64,000 nucleotides of DNA from NCBI RefSeq assembly GCF_003721435.2, contig NZ_CP054586.1, positions 186,001 through 250,000 of the forward strand, in the 5' to 3' direction. The position numbers and the translations under genes are program-made. Numbering within the stretch: position 1 is the stretch's first letter; each line of letters begins with the position of its first letter. The DNA is from Halorubrum sp. CBA1229. GTDB taxonomy: Archaea > Halobacteriota > Halobacteria > Halobacteriales > Haloferacaceae. Positions 31,267 to 40,822 of the stretch are shown one piece after another. The notes beneath the pieces are model-generated. The model had not been told where the DNA came from. It searched no databases and was given only the letters and a program-made list of their open reading frames with translations.

Positions 31267-31611
31267 ATGTCTGGGTCGAAAGACGACCCCGTGTCGTCAC
31301 TCTCGGAACTCGCTGTCTCGTTCCCGAACGCGGGCGAACTGACGGCTACGGACCTCTCTGATGGGTTACGCTCGCAGTTTGCCGACGCGGCGATCATTAG
31401 GCTGGGCGAAGCCTCACACGGCACCCAAGAGTTCTTTGAACTACGATTCCGGCTCACCCGCCTCCTCGTGGAAGAGTTTGGGGTCCGTGCGATCGGTATT
31501 GAGGCCGGGTTCGACCCGCTGTGTCGGGTCGCCGAACTCGTCGGCGCCGTCGGCGGCTGTCTCCCACTCCAGGACGCGGCCGTCGTCCAGAAAGTCGATG
31601 CTAAACGCCAT
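31267..31611 (+). pseudogene. N-terminal fragment of an erythromycin-esterase-family gene
   Basis: The frame starts normally and contains the family mark IIRLGEASHGTQEFFELRFR followed by LLVEEFGVRAIGIEAGFDP, which carries the catalytic-region Glu and His. Family members are about 400 residues; similarity ends after about 110, although the frame stays open to 31785. Beyond the break the opposite strand reads as the start of another protein (next entry), so the gene was cut by a rearrangement. Confidence 0.7.
31535..31611 (-). pseudogene. 5' fragment of an unrelated gene antisense to the esterase fragment
   Basis: On the minus strand from ATG 31611 the sequence reads MAFSIDFLDDGRVLEWETAA, a typical haloarchaeal N-terminus, then runs into the esterase complement. 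It is best seen as the other side of a deletion or fusion junction. The family is not identified with certainty. Confidence 0.35.
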
Positions 31612-31829
31612 CTAGGTCTCTCTGATGTTCGAGTCGCCGATAAGGTGTGGCGTGTCGTTTCCGGATTTCAACGTATGGCCCCAAGAACGCCTCTACTGGT
31701 GTTTTCTGACCGCTTGTCTGTGTTCCGCTACTTCTGGAACGATTTCCGGAATTCAGCCGGTGTACTTACCACTGTGGGAATATAAGAATCTGCCAAAGAA
31801 CTATGTTCCTCTGAGCCGTGCGTTTCTAT

Positions 31830-32420
31830 ATGAACGACCGAAACCCACCAGATGAGTTTGCAGACGTCAACAAAGCGGTTGGTGAGGAATGGGAAGCAGA
31901 AACAACACCCTATGAGCGCATTCGACACGTCGTCGCGCATACGTACAGCCCCGTCTCAGCTGATGCCGTAGCTGACGATGCACAGACTGCTCCAAAGACC
32001 GCTCGTAAGCACCTGAACACACTCGCAGACGAGGGGTTTGTCGAGACGACACCCGGCGAACAGGGTGGCACGCTCTATCGCCGCTCTCCCGAATCGCTTG
32101 TCGTCCAACAGGTTGCCGACATTCTTGAGCACGTCTCGACCGATGAACTCGTCACCCGAATTCAGGAGATGCGCGAGGAACTCACCGAGTATCGGTCCGA
32201 ATTCGGTGTTGATTCCCCCGAAGAATTAGCGGTCAACCAGACGAACCAGGCCCTCAGCGAGACCGGGTCCCCACAAGACGAGGTCGACCCAGAGACGATT
32301 CGTGAGTGGAAGACGCTCCGTCGGAACCTCGCGTTCGCGAACGCTGCCCTCTCGATCGGTAATGCCGAGCAATTCGTCGACAGTGACCGTCGGTCGACTG
32401 ACGACACCGTCCCTGTCTGA
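31830..32420 (+). CDS. Winged-helix ArsR-like regulator (DUF7342-type)
   Basis: A 196-residue protein with a winged helix at about residues 22-85 (TPYERIRHVVAHTYSPVSAD, TARKHLNTLADEGFVETT, then LYRRSPES) and a helical C-terminal half. It has the same architecture as 9561-10112. ATG 31830 (MNDRN) is preferred over 31818 on family grounds. The next gene starts three bases after its stop; together they resemble an antitoxin-toxin pair. Confidence 0.65.
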   Translation: MNDRNPPDEFADVNKAVGEEWEAETTPYERIRHVVAHTYSPVSADAVADDAQTAPKTARKHLNTLADEGFVETTPGEQGGTLYRRSPESLVVQQVADILEHVSTDELVTRIQEMREELTEYRSEFGVDSPEELAVNQTNQALSETGSPQDEVDPETIREWKTLRRNLAFANAALSIGNAEQFVDSDRRSTDDTVPV

Positions 32421-32423
32421 GTA

Positions 32424-32906
32424 ATGCGGGATTCTCCTGACCAAGCAGAAACCCATACTCTTCGGGGGGCTACGGATCGTCCAGTACTGCAGACGATTCG
32501 TGACGTCGTCGAGCAAATGGAACCACTCGCGACAGCTAAACTCGACGACTACCTCCACCCATCAGTCCTCGAAATTATGCTTGACGACGGGCTGTGTGGG
32601 GCCGACGAGGCCCGAATCGACATCCAGTGGACGACACAGAACGATTATAAATTCCATTATACAGACACGGAAGCGGTGAATTTCCGGTGGGGAAAGCATC
32701 CACACGCCGGAGACTACATTCACGTCGATGGGTTCGAACACTATCATCCACCGCCGAATGCGAGTTCTGACCCAGACGAGATCGAAGCGTCCTGTATCAC
32801 TCAGTCGCCCGAAGAATTGGTCACTCGTGCGGTCCTCAAACTCTGGCGGGTCGCTTACCACACGGACTCGTATGAGCCACTTAATGCAGGTCGCAACCCG
32901 CCGTAG
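32424..32906 (+). CDS. TumE-like (DUF6516) putative toxin
   Basis: A 160-residue protein whose centre (YKFHYTDTEAVNFRWGKHPH, YIHVDGFEHYHPPPNA) matches the pattern of TumE-type proteins: a strand ending in an aromatic/Arg-Trp, then a His-rich turn. The C-terminus (SPEELVTRAVLKLWRV) is helical. It is coupled to the wHTH gene upstream. A toxin role is known for TumE relatives in bacteria; here it is inferred. Confidence 0.55.
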   Translation: MRDSPDQAETHTLRGATDRPVLQTIRDVVEQMEPLATAKLDDYLHPSVLEIMLDDGLCGADEARIDIQWTTQNDYKFHYTDTEAVNFRWGKHPHAGDYIHVDGFEHYHPPPNASSDPDEIEASCITQSPEELVTRAVLKLWRVAYHTDSYEPLNAGRNPP

Positions 32907-32957
32907 GAACCAATCCGAGTGCTTTCCTCCACGAACCCCCACTGAGAAGAGACTTCT

Positions 32958-33602
32958 TCAACCGATAGGCTTCAGCGACTTCATAGAGAAATCTGACTTT
33001 GAGCAATACCGTTCTGCAAGCTCCATCAACGCTCGAGTCCGTCGAATATCGGCGACGTTGTGAGTGATGAGTGGCTCGTAGGTGCCCCCCTTCCATGCGG
33101 TGACTGCCTCGCTACTGTCGGTGAATGGATCCAGCTCGTTCAATCCGGCGCCAATCAGTTCCTCGTAGACGCCACTCAGCGTATCTTCACTCGTATTGAA
33201 GCGTGTCTCGAAGACGTCCATCACGTCGACGTATGGCAACGCGCCAAACGGCCACTCGAGCCCGTGCGTACAGAGCCGTGTGCGAAGGGACGGGAGGTCG
33301 AATCCTCCGTCTCACCGCTCACTGTTGTACGCAACGAGCTTTGCATCACCTTGGGTGAGTGTCGACGTGACAAATGTCGCCAGTTCGTTCAGGAGTTCCT
33401 GTTCGCTGTCGTAGAGTGAGAGCTGTACCGGTGTCTGGAGAGCGTCGTTGAGCCGATCTGCGAGGCCTGCTTGTGGTGCCGTTCCGGTATGGAGAAACAC
33501 TCGCGACGAGACCGCCGAGTCGAACCCTACTACTGTGAGTTCATCATCGGCCTGAAATCCCGTCGTTTCGATATCGAATGCAATCGTCGTCAACTCCGTC
33601 AT
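32958..33602 (-). pseudogene. DEDD 3'-5' exonuclease gene broken by one in-frame TGA
   Basis: A 215-codon minus-strand frame with a DnaQ/RNase H-like exonuclease start (TTIAFDIETTGFQADDELTV, carrying the D-x-E metal motif). It is interrupted only by TGA at 33312-33314, after AYNSER, and continues DGGFDLPSLRTRL, EWPFGALPYVDVMDVF to the end. Related haloarchaeal proteins have Trp before the GGFDLP segment, so TGG to TGA is likely. Its ATG overlaps the TGA of the fragment upstream. Confidence 0.75.
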
Positions 33603-33730
33603 TCCACACCCCCAGTGCCACTATCGCCGGAGGATTGCTGCTGTTCGCCCCCAGTTTCCGAAAGCCGTCGTTCAAGCTCTGCGAGGTGTTGCTCGTGATC
33701 GTCGAGCCGGCCTTCTTGTTCGAGATCGAT
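33599..33730 (-). pseudogene. C-terminal remnant of the gene upstream of the exonuclease
   Basis: The minus strand reads IDLEQEGRLDDHEQHLAELE, RRLSETGGEQQQSSGDSG and stops at TGA overlapping the exonuclease ATG (ATGA). The 5' part is missing, replaced by the integrase fragment. The family is unknown; it is a short coiled-coil tail. Confidence 0.45.
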
Positions 33731-33968
33731 GCTTCAACGGCTCTCGGAGACCGCACAGATCGACATCGACCATCCGAAACACGACTATCTCGCACCGCAC
33801 GGCGGTCGCCGCGGGATGGGTGAGGTTCTTGTCCGGGCATTCGGGTACACGGTTGCAGCACGATATCTCGACAATTCGGAAGAGATGGTTCGTGAACGCT
33901 ACTCACACATCGAAGCCGGTGAGTTAGGTGATGTCGCGACTGAGCCCCTCGACGAAATTGATGAATGA
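33729..33968 (+). pseudogene. C-terminal fragment of a tyrosine recombinase
   Basis: A 79-residue frame with the end of a phage-type integrase: HGGRRGMGEVLVRAFG holds the H-x-x-R box and MVRERYSHIEA the nucleophilic Tyr. The N-terminal domains and first catalytic Arg are absent. It is evidence of a past integration event here, and the junction with the previous fragment is abrupt. Confidence 0.7.
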
Positions 33969-34349
33969 ACTGAGTCCTGCGATTCTTGTCCCGGCTACGC
34001 TTGTCTAGATGTCCATATGGCGTGGTTACGATGTCCTTTGACTTCTGGACGTAACGATCTCCTTGGAGTACGTTCGTGTGGAACTAGAGCAAGGCCAGTG
34101 TGCATTCATCACCACCGGATCTCAGGTAGCCATCGGGAGGTCTGAGTCGGGGACGTGACGTGCCAGTTAATAGCCGACTTCTATCGGGAACGCCGTGGTG
34201 ACCGCATCGGTCTGAGCGGCCCACTTCTTGCACTCCGCCTTGGTCGGGAACGCGTTTGCATACGGACAGAACAGAGCAGAAAAGATGGGAAGCGATCAAA
34301 CCATACTCTCGCAAAGCTAAGACGATGAGCATATTTTCGGAAAATATCA
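33969..34349. other. Gene-poor stretch with a small remnant
   Basis: On the minus strand about 34167-34265 reads YANAFPTKAECKKWAAQTDA then VTTAFPIEVGY and stop, the end of a small protein without its start. Otherwise nothing convincing. Confidence 0.35.
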
Positions 34350-35319
34350 CAGATTAGCATTCGATACGTTTCTACATCGAGCATCAAGCGACGACAGATC
34401 GCGGTTGACACTCCACCAGATCTGTTCGATCGGATTGAGATCTGGTGAATACCGCGGTAATGCTACTCTTGTCATATCAATCTCTTCTACTATATTATTG
34501 ATATATTCAGAAAAATGAGATAAAAAGTTGTCGCAAACGATTATGATCGGTCGGTCTGGATTCTTTTCGCGAATCTTGTGGGGTAATAATTGCCCACAGA
34601 TTCCTCGCTTAGATCCGCTTTGCAGTCGACGACACTTGTTCCGTTGGACGTGTAAAATCCGAAGACGACGTCGTCAAAATTCTCTATCGGTGTCTCTTTT
34701 TGTATCGTTGGTTTCTCGAAGGCCACAACCGCCGACTGTTGTCGGTTGGTCGAGGCCACGCTTCGTCAAGAAACCCGACGACGGCACCGCCATCGGTCAT
34801 TGAGTCGTCGTCAAGATCGTCGAGAGCGGCTTCGAGACGTTCTTCGAGCTGCTCTTCGGCATCGTCAGGATGATCTGGAGATTCTGGTCGAGGGATTGTA
34901 TATTTAAATCAAAGATATTTGAGAATTCGCAAAAAATGTCGATACGCGTAAGATACCTCAAATGCGTCTTCGATAAGCCGCTGAATTTCGTGGGTGGTGA
35001 GCGGTTGATGCTGTTCGAGCACCTCTCGAAACTTTTCGCGTTGGTGTTCGTCAAGTTTCGGCGGACGACCATCACTGAACTCTGGTCGAAGACCGTCGAC
35101 AGCGCCGTCGTTCCAGCGACCGATCCAGCGGCTCGCGGTCGGCGTCAAGACGCCGACACGCGTCGCCGCTTCGGTAACTGTATTGCCGAGATAAACGTTT
35201 TTAATCAAGTATAATCGCCGGACGAGATGTGGTTCTTCGTCCGATTAAGCTTGATCAATCGTCTCATCAATCTCTTCTTCACTGAGGTGTTTGACGAGTT
35301 GCTTCGACAGTCCGGACAT
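34350..35319 (-). pseudogene. IS630-family transposase pseudogene
   Basis: From ATG 35319 the minus strand reads MSGLSKQLVKHLSEEEIDET, a stop after IDQA, then the HTH part (NTVTEAATRVGVLTPTASRW, IGRWNDGAVDGL). Further frames give GAVVGFLDEAWPRPTDN, VVFGFYTSNGTSVVDC and the DDE end IIIVCDNFLSH, LPRYSPDLNPIEQIWW. Several stops and frameshifts make it dead. It appears to have inserted into the IS5-type transposase at 35385. Confidence 0.75.
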
Positions 35320-35384
35320 ATCTCATACTCTCGCTTAAATATTACAAATTCTCGACTATCACTAAAGCCGAGCGAGCGCTGATT

Positions 35385-35921
35385 GTAGCGGGTATCGTCG
35401 ATTCTGTCGTTGTGCGCGTGGTTGTACGGAGCGAAGATACGGTGCTTGATCAGCGGTCTGGTCCCGAGATCGCGTAATCCTTCACGAAGCGATTGCTTGT
35501 CGTATCCTTTATCGGCGGCAAGAGACCGCCGATCGCCCGCATTCCGGCGGGCGATCTGCTCGGCGAGATCTGCGTCACTTCCTTCTCGATTCGTTGAGCA
35601 GTGGACGGCAAGAACAGCTTGAGACGCGATATCGACGATTTTTGTGACTTTGAGCTTCTGAACGCGGTAGCTGATTCGCTGGCAGTAGTGGCGGCTGGCT
35701 GGTGAGCGGTCGTAGAACGTCGCGTCGATCGCGGCATGTTCAGAGAGATCGTGCAGCTGCGCCGACTGGCGCAGAAGCACTCGGCACACGGTCATACTGA
35801 TCCGGTCGAACGTCTTACACAACGTGGATGGTGCGGGGAGATCGGCCGTGTTAAGGCCGATATCTCCGGTTCTTTGTGGGATTTCTTTGAGCAGATCGAT
35901 TATCATGAGGTAAACTGACAT
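35385..35921 (-). pseudogene. IS5-family transposase fragment
   Basis: The frame (IIDLLKEIPQRTGDIG.., ..AAIDATFYDRSPASRHYCQR.., LAADKGYDKQSLREGLRDLG, NHAHNDRIDDTRYNQRS) is the middle of an IS5-type transposase. The first roughly 60 residues and the end after YNQRS are missing. The DDE residues Asp in IDATF and Asp in ADKGYD are present, the last Glu is lost. Confidence 0.75.
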
Positions 35922-36023
35922 TATGCTGGATAATCCACAGACTCAAAGCCCTTCTATGTCCAATAAACACGCCAAAGGGGACAAATAGCCCTTTGTGTGA
36001 AGATAGTAGAATATTACACAAGC

Positions 36024-36033
36024 TTTGTATAGT
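36024..36033 (+). promoter_or_regulatory. TATA-like box of the RdfA-like gene
   Basis: TTTGTATAGT lies 24-33 bases before ATG 36057 and decides that start over TTG 36045. Confidence 0.45.
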
Positions 36034-36056
36034 AGAAAATCCTATTGGTAAGTAAC

Positions 36057-36755
36057 ATGGTTGAGTGCTGTAAAGTCGGTATGGCTATCGACAAATACGA
36101 ACTGAAACACGATGTCGTGACAGGGGATATTAATGAGTATCTCCTAGCGAGATGGAATGGACATAACGAATTTCCCGAGACTGGGCTGAGAGCCCTCACT
36201 GATTATTTTAATCAAAAAATTCTAAAGAAAGTCTACACGGAGAACAATCGCCGAACTGTTGAAACCCAGATTGAGTCAGACTATGAAGCGCTCACCGGAG
36301 ATGACGAGATCGCAAAAGAAGAGATTATTGCAGATCTTGAAACCGACGGTATTGATGGGCAGCAGCTTGCAGACGACTTCATTTCCACAAGTACTCTATA
36401 TCGACACTTCAACGGCTGTCTCGAAGCTGAAAAAGAGAGCAGCCAGGATAGTTCAGATTCGAATTGGGAAGCAGAGAGTATCCAATACGCTCTGAACAAC
36501 GCACTCGAAAATTCTCTAAAGGCGTTGAAGTCTCTTGAAAAGAAAGAAAAAATCCCCCACGCGACAAAGGCAGAAGTGAGCGTTTCCTTGATACTTTCCT
36601 GCCCGGAGTGTACGACACGAGTCCAGTTCAAGCGGGCAAAAGAACGAGGCTACATCTGCAAAGAGCACATGAGCGAATCTGATGATCTGTCTGAGCTTTT
36701 CGGAGAGGGAACCACCGAGACGCAAGAAGAGGATTTCCAAGCCTCTCTCGGATAG
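36057..36755 (+). CDS. rdfA: RdfA-like (rod-determining factor) family protein
   Basis: A 232-residue protein resembling the haloarchaeal RdfA family, in which one member is needed for rod shape in Haloferax. The N-terminal CCKVGMAIDKYELKHDVV and ARWNGHNEFPETGLRALTDY, FNQKILKKV fit the family; the centre (LYRHFNGCL) and a C-terminal cysteine cluster (CPECTTRVQFKRAKERGYIC) suggest a zinc site. In other genomes I recall the family next to an archaea-specific SMC-like gene, as here at 38643, but 1.9 kb of IS debris separates them in this window. Confidence 0.65.
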   Translation: MVECCKVGMAIDKYELKHDVVTGDINEYLLARWNGHNEFPETGLRALTDYFNQKILKKVYTENNRRTVETQIESDYEALTGDDEIAKEEIIADLETDGIDGQQLADDFISTSTLYRHFNGCLEAEKESSQDSSDSNWEAESIQYALNNALENSLKALKSLEKKEKIPHATKAEVSVSLILSCPECTTRVQFKRAKERGYICKEHMSESDDLSELFGEGTTETQEEDFQASLG

Positions 36756-37313
36756 CAACTTAACCAGATCCAGCCAGTCACTTTCTCGATTGATATTTTC
36801 ACGTGAGGGTGTCATAGCAGTACTTCCGAGGTTCAGCGGTACAGATCGGGATTAACGACCAGATTCTCGGCGAGCATGCTGACTGAAACTATGAGCAATC
36901 GGAATCAGTGGCAACCGAAGTCAATAGCCGAGTCGATGAGGACATGGTTCTGCCTGTTGGTGTAATATTGTCCGACCGAACAGGAGTTCACTTCCGATAT
37001 ACGGCCAGTGAGAGAGCGCTGCCGCTCAGCGGCAGGCACTCTCGTCAAGCTTAGCGCCTACCACGGAGAGTAGCTCTGGAGTGCTCTGTAGACTTGATGG
37101 AAACGCTGCTACCCTAGGAGAAGTGAAACAAGATATGGGGCGAAAGAGACCGACAAGGATTCCGTGCCACAGAGCACGTTCTGTTGACTGGTCCGTGTGC
37201 GAAAGAAGCCGAGTCATGGACGATACAGCCCGGATTGCGCGCGCCGCGGCATCCGGGAAAGCCCGAATAGGTAAGTCTCTGCTTCACGTGCTGGCGTCCC
37301 GGGTGAACGAACC
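36756..37313. other. IS-related non-coding stretch
   Basis: No gene seen. A strong hairpin CTGCCGCT-c-AGCGGCAG (37019-37035) may be an IS end or a terminator. From about 37060 the sequence appears to be the 5' untranslated part of the IS110-type element. Confidence 0.4.
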
Positions 37314-37898
37314 ATGTACCTCGGAATCGACGTCCACAATCGGTACGCACAGGTGGCAGTGATGGATGAAGCTGGGACGATCATCAAAGAGGTTCGCGTC
37401 GAGAACGCGAACTTCGATGACCTCGCCCAGCGGTACGCCGGCGCACAAGCCGTGCTTGAGGCGACTTCCAACTACTACCACATCCACGATACTCTGTCGG
37501 AGTACTTGGATGTGACCGTCGCTCATCCCAAAAAGATCAACCAGATCGCAGACAACGACAAGAAACCCGACCGCATGGACCCGAAAGAACTCGCGCGGAT
37601 GCTCCGGTCGAACTCGGTGCCTGAAAGCTACGTTCAAACCGAGTGAGGGAAGCCCGTGCACTCGTGCGCGGGCGACAGATATATTAGTCGAAAAATGCAC
37701 CAAGTACGCCAACAAAGTCACGGACTCCGCTCCGATCACGGCATCACTGAAGACGTGAAACCACTGACTGTGACGGGACGAGAGTCCCTGCGGAGACTCT
37801 CGCTCCCGACGACGTTTGACACGTTGTGGAGTCGTATCTCGACCTGATCGAGTCGCTCACCGACGAAATTGAGAAGCTTGAGAAGACAATTGAATAAC
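37314..37898 (+). pseudogene. IS110-family transposase pseudogene
   Basis: The first 110 residues (MYLGIDVHNRYAQVAVMDEA, GAQAVLEATSNYYHIHDTL, DRMDPKELARML) are the N-terminal DEDD domain of an IS110-type recombinase. Then stop and frameshifts occur; traces continue as REARALVRGRQIY, HGITEDVKPLTVTGRE and LDLIESLTDEIEKLEK. The catalytic C-terminal Ser domain is missing. Confidence 0.75.
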
Positions 37899-37920
37899 GC
37901 GCGGTCGAGTTAAGTTAGTG

Positions 37921-38600
37921 AATGAGGCGTTCGACTTCAGAGTGCTTATGACCAAAATAGACGCCTCAGCGAATGTATCGCGTGGATCGACTTGTCGTTT
38001 GTGGAGCGAGATCGAACGCCGCGCTGGGTGATTAAAAAAAGGAATTCGCTATCATTTGACCGATATCTCTCTTCGAGAGGTGAGTAAATTTCTTGAACAA
38101 TATGGGATCGATCGGAATCATGTCGCTATTCACAATTGAGTTCATAACCCGATCTACAGCCGATCTCGGCGGTCTTCGAGGATCAACTCGCGGTTGATGA
38201 AAAGATGATCCTCCTTCACGGTTAGCAGTTCTGGCTGTACGGCGCGGTTGATCCATAGACGAACGAAATCATTCACGTGAGCCTCTATCCGACCGCAAAT
38301 AAACAGACGACGCGATGGTTTCTCACCGAGCTAAACCGGCGTTACCAACTCGATGATGTGACGTTTCTCGTCGATGACGCAGACTATCTTGGACTAGGTC
38401 TTGCTGAAGATGGTATTGATTTCAAGTCATTCAACATAAAAATCGGAATGCTATCGAACATGTCTTTTGTGAGGTAAAAACGCAGAACGATATGTTTCTC
38501 AAACTGTTTCAACAACGCCGAAGCAGAAACTGCTAATGAGTGGCTGAGATCGTTCGCTTTCGCATGGAATCAGCTATCTGAACATTACCTAGCAACTTGG
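37921..38600 (+). pseudogene. IS6-family transposase pseudogene
   Basis: Broken frames give ECIAWIDLSFVERDRTPRWV, GIRYHLTDISLREVSKFLEQ, YGIDRNHVAIHN, QFWLYGAVDP and IIHVSLYPTANKQTTRWFLT, ELNRRYQLDDVTFLVDDADY. These are in order across a haloarchaeal IS6-type transposase, with several in-frame stops and a frameshift near 38440. Not functional. Confidence 0.75.
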
Positions 38601-38642
38601 GTAGGCTTTATTAGTAGAGAAGCCCAGTGATACTTCACGCAT

Positions 38643-40493
38643 ATGTGGAATCTTCAAATAGAGAATATTGCCGGGATCAAATCCGGTAGTGCGACTCTCG
38701 AACAGGGGACAAACGTCGTACAGGCGTCAAACTTCCAAGGAAAATCTAGCTTGCTGAAAGCTATCCAAACAGCGATGGGAACAACCGGGAAGGATGAACG
38801 TACTCACCCCCTCACAGAAGGGCAGACTGAAGGGTACGCCGAATTAGACACCGGCAATAACACCTACCGAGGAGAGCTCTCTCGCGAAGGCCGCTCGGTG
38901 ATCAGGTCTGGAAACCCGTATCTGACAGAGGACACCGATATCACCTGCGCTTACCTCTTTGCTTTCCTCGGTGAAGATAATCCCATCCGCTCCGCGGTGA
39001 AGGAGGGTAATAACGAGCGCCTGACAGAGCTTCTGATGGAGCCGCTTAATGTCGAAAAGATCGATGCCCAAATTGCGGAACTCCAGAATGAGAAAAACAG
39101 TATCGAGAACGACATCAAGGAGGCCGAGAGAGCAAACAAGAAGCTCCCGAAAGCACAAGAAGAAGTCACGAGACTCGAAAAAGAACTCGAGGAGGCCCGC
39201 GAACGAAAGGATGAATTAGAAGAGCAGGTCGACGAAGATAGCGAGCAGAAGGAACTCAGCGACAAACTGAGCGAAAAACGCTCGCGTCTGAACAATACCA
39301 AGAATACGATCAAGAAGCTCGAATCACGAATTGAACGGAAGAAATCCACTCTCGAAGACAAACAGGACGAGTTGGACGATCTCGATATCCCTTCTGAACC
39401 GAAGATCAACACGGACATCCACGAAAAGGAGGAACGTATCAACGAACTCGATCTTCAGATTGACCTCCTCCGGAGAGTCCACAGTGTGAACAAGCAGGTC
39501 CTCGACGACGAAGAAGTGGAACTTGTGAGCGATGTCGAGCACGGTATTGACGGCGACAAGGTCGTCTGCTGGCTGTCTGGTGACACCACCACCGTCGACC
39601 AGATCGAAGAACAACTGAGGCAACTCAACGAGAAACGGCTTGAACTCCGCGAGGAGAAATTCGAACTCGAAAGCGAAGTCGACGAAATAGAGAAGAAGAA
39701 GCGAACGATTCGGACGAAAAAGCGAAAGCGCGACAAACTCGAAGATAAGATCGGAAACCTCAAACTAGACATCCAAGAGGACGAACAGGAGTTAGAGCAA
39801 GCGGAAGACCGAGTTGAAGACCTCCGAGAGGAGATCGAAGAGTTAGAGAGCCAGTACGAAGAGGTCCAAGAGGATCTCAACGAGGACCTGACCGACGTAC
39901 GGACGGAGATTGGCTCTCTGGAAACACAGCTCAAGAACAGCCGAGAAGACCTCGAGGAACTCGACGAAGCCGCAGGCGAAGCGGATGACCTGAGAGATGA
40001 ACTCGATACCGTCAAAGAGGAGATCGCAGACCTTCGCAACCGTCGCGACCGCAAGCACAAAGAGTTTGAATCTCTCTTCGAGACCGCGATGGACAACATG
40101 CTCGACCAGTTCGCTCCTGGCTTCGAAACAGTGCGGCTTGACCGCCGCGTCAACGAGGATGGATCGACCAAGGAATTCGAACTTACCGTCGTGAGAAACA
40201 GTCAGGACACGTCTGTCGAGAACCTCAGCGAAGGGGAAGTCGAACTCATCGGGTTCGTAACCGCCCTCGCAGGACATCAAGCGTTCAACGTGGACGAGAT
40301 CGTCCCGGTTATCCTCGTCGACGGCATCGGACAGCTCGCTGCGGAACACATCAAGGGACTCACCGAGTTCCTTGAGGGAGCGAGCGACATGCTGGTGACC
40401 ACCGCATATCCAGAAGCAGGCGACTTCGGAGGGAATTCGCTGTCCCCCGATGATTGGGATGTGGTTTCTGACGAGGAAGTAAGCCTCGCGTAA
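38643..40493 (+). CDS. SMC/Rad50-like coiled-coil ATPase (archaea-specific SMC-related protein)
   Basis: A 616-residue protein with SMC-type plan: N-terminal head (1-130), a coiled coil up to about 480 with a break near 290-310, and a C-terminal head. The P-loop is ASNFQGKSS, so the first Gly of GxxxxGKS is Ala. The signature is NLSEGE, and the Walker B region reads VILVDGIGQL with Gly where the catalytic Glu normally follows Asp. At the hinge there is CWLSGD, one Cys only, where a Rad50-type zinc hook would need CxxC. ATP turnover may be slow or absent. The gene pairs in context with the RdfA-like gene at 36057. Confidence 0.8.
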   Translation: MWNLQIENIAGIKSGSATLEQGTNVVQASNFQGKSSLLKAIQTAMGTTGKDERTHPLTEGQTEGYAELDTGNNTYRGELSREGRSVIRSGNPYLTEDTDITCAYLFAFLGEDNPIRSAVKEGNNERLTELLMEPLNVEKIDAQIAELQNEKNSIENDIKEAERANKKLPKAQEEVTRLEKELEEARERKDELEEQVDEDSEQKELSDKLSEKRSRLNNTKNTIKKLESRIERKKSTLEDKQDELDDLDIPSEPKINTDIHEKEERINELDLQIDLLRRVHSVNKQVLDDEEVELVSDVEHGIDGDKVVCWLSGDTTTVDQIEEQLRQLNEKRLELREEKFELESEVDEIEKKKRTIRTKKRKRDKLEDKIGNLKLDIQEDEQELEQAEDRVEDLREEIEELESQYEEVQEDLNEDLTDVRTEIGSLETQLKNSREDLEELDEAAGEADDLRDELDTVKEEIADLRNRRDRKHKEFESLFETAMDNMLDQFAPGFETVRLDRRVNEDGSTKEFELTVVRNSQDTSVENLSEGEVELIGFVTALAGHQAFNVDEIVPVILVDGIGQLAAEHIKGLTEFLEGASDMLVTTAYPEAGDFGGNSLSPDDWDVVSDEEVSLA

Positions 40494-40822
40494 GCGAGAC
40501 AGTCCATCTCCCGTTGTATTAAAGTGACGTTTCAGCGACTTATACTCCGATATACAGCGAAATCCACTGACTCAGAGACTTCTGAAACGCCCTTAGGGTG
40601 TTTCAGAGATGAGTGGTCGTCGGCGTCCGTGACAAGGACGCCGGCGACTACAATCTGTACGTGACGAATTTGACGAGGAAGTAAGCCTCGCGTAAGCGAG
40701 ACAGTCCATCTCCCGTTGTGTTAAAGTGACGTTTCAGCGACTTATACTCCGATATACAGCGAAATCCACTGACTCAGAGACTTCTGAAACGCCCTTAGGG
40801 TGTTTCAGAGATGAGTGGTCCG
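40469..40822 (+). repeat. Tandem duplication with offset 202 bp
   Basis: The segment starting TGACGAGGAAGTAAGCCTCG at 40469 recurs at 40671. Copy 1 lacks about 42 bases (CGTCAGCGGGACTCGG..) present in copy 2. The repeat joins the last codons of the SMC-like gene to a piece of an ISH8-type transposase, so both were duplicated together. A near-palindrome GAAACGCCCTTAGGGTGTTT lies in each copy. Confidence 0.8.

Noticed and set aside
39455-40171. Long minus-strand open frame opposite the SMC-like gene
   Set aside because: It is a Ser/Arg/Leu-rich shadow of the Glu/Lys/Asp-rich coiled coil on the + strand and shows no family resemblance.
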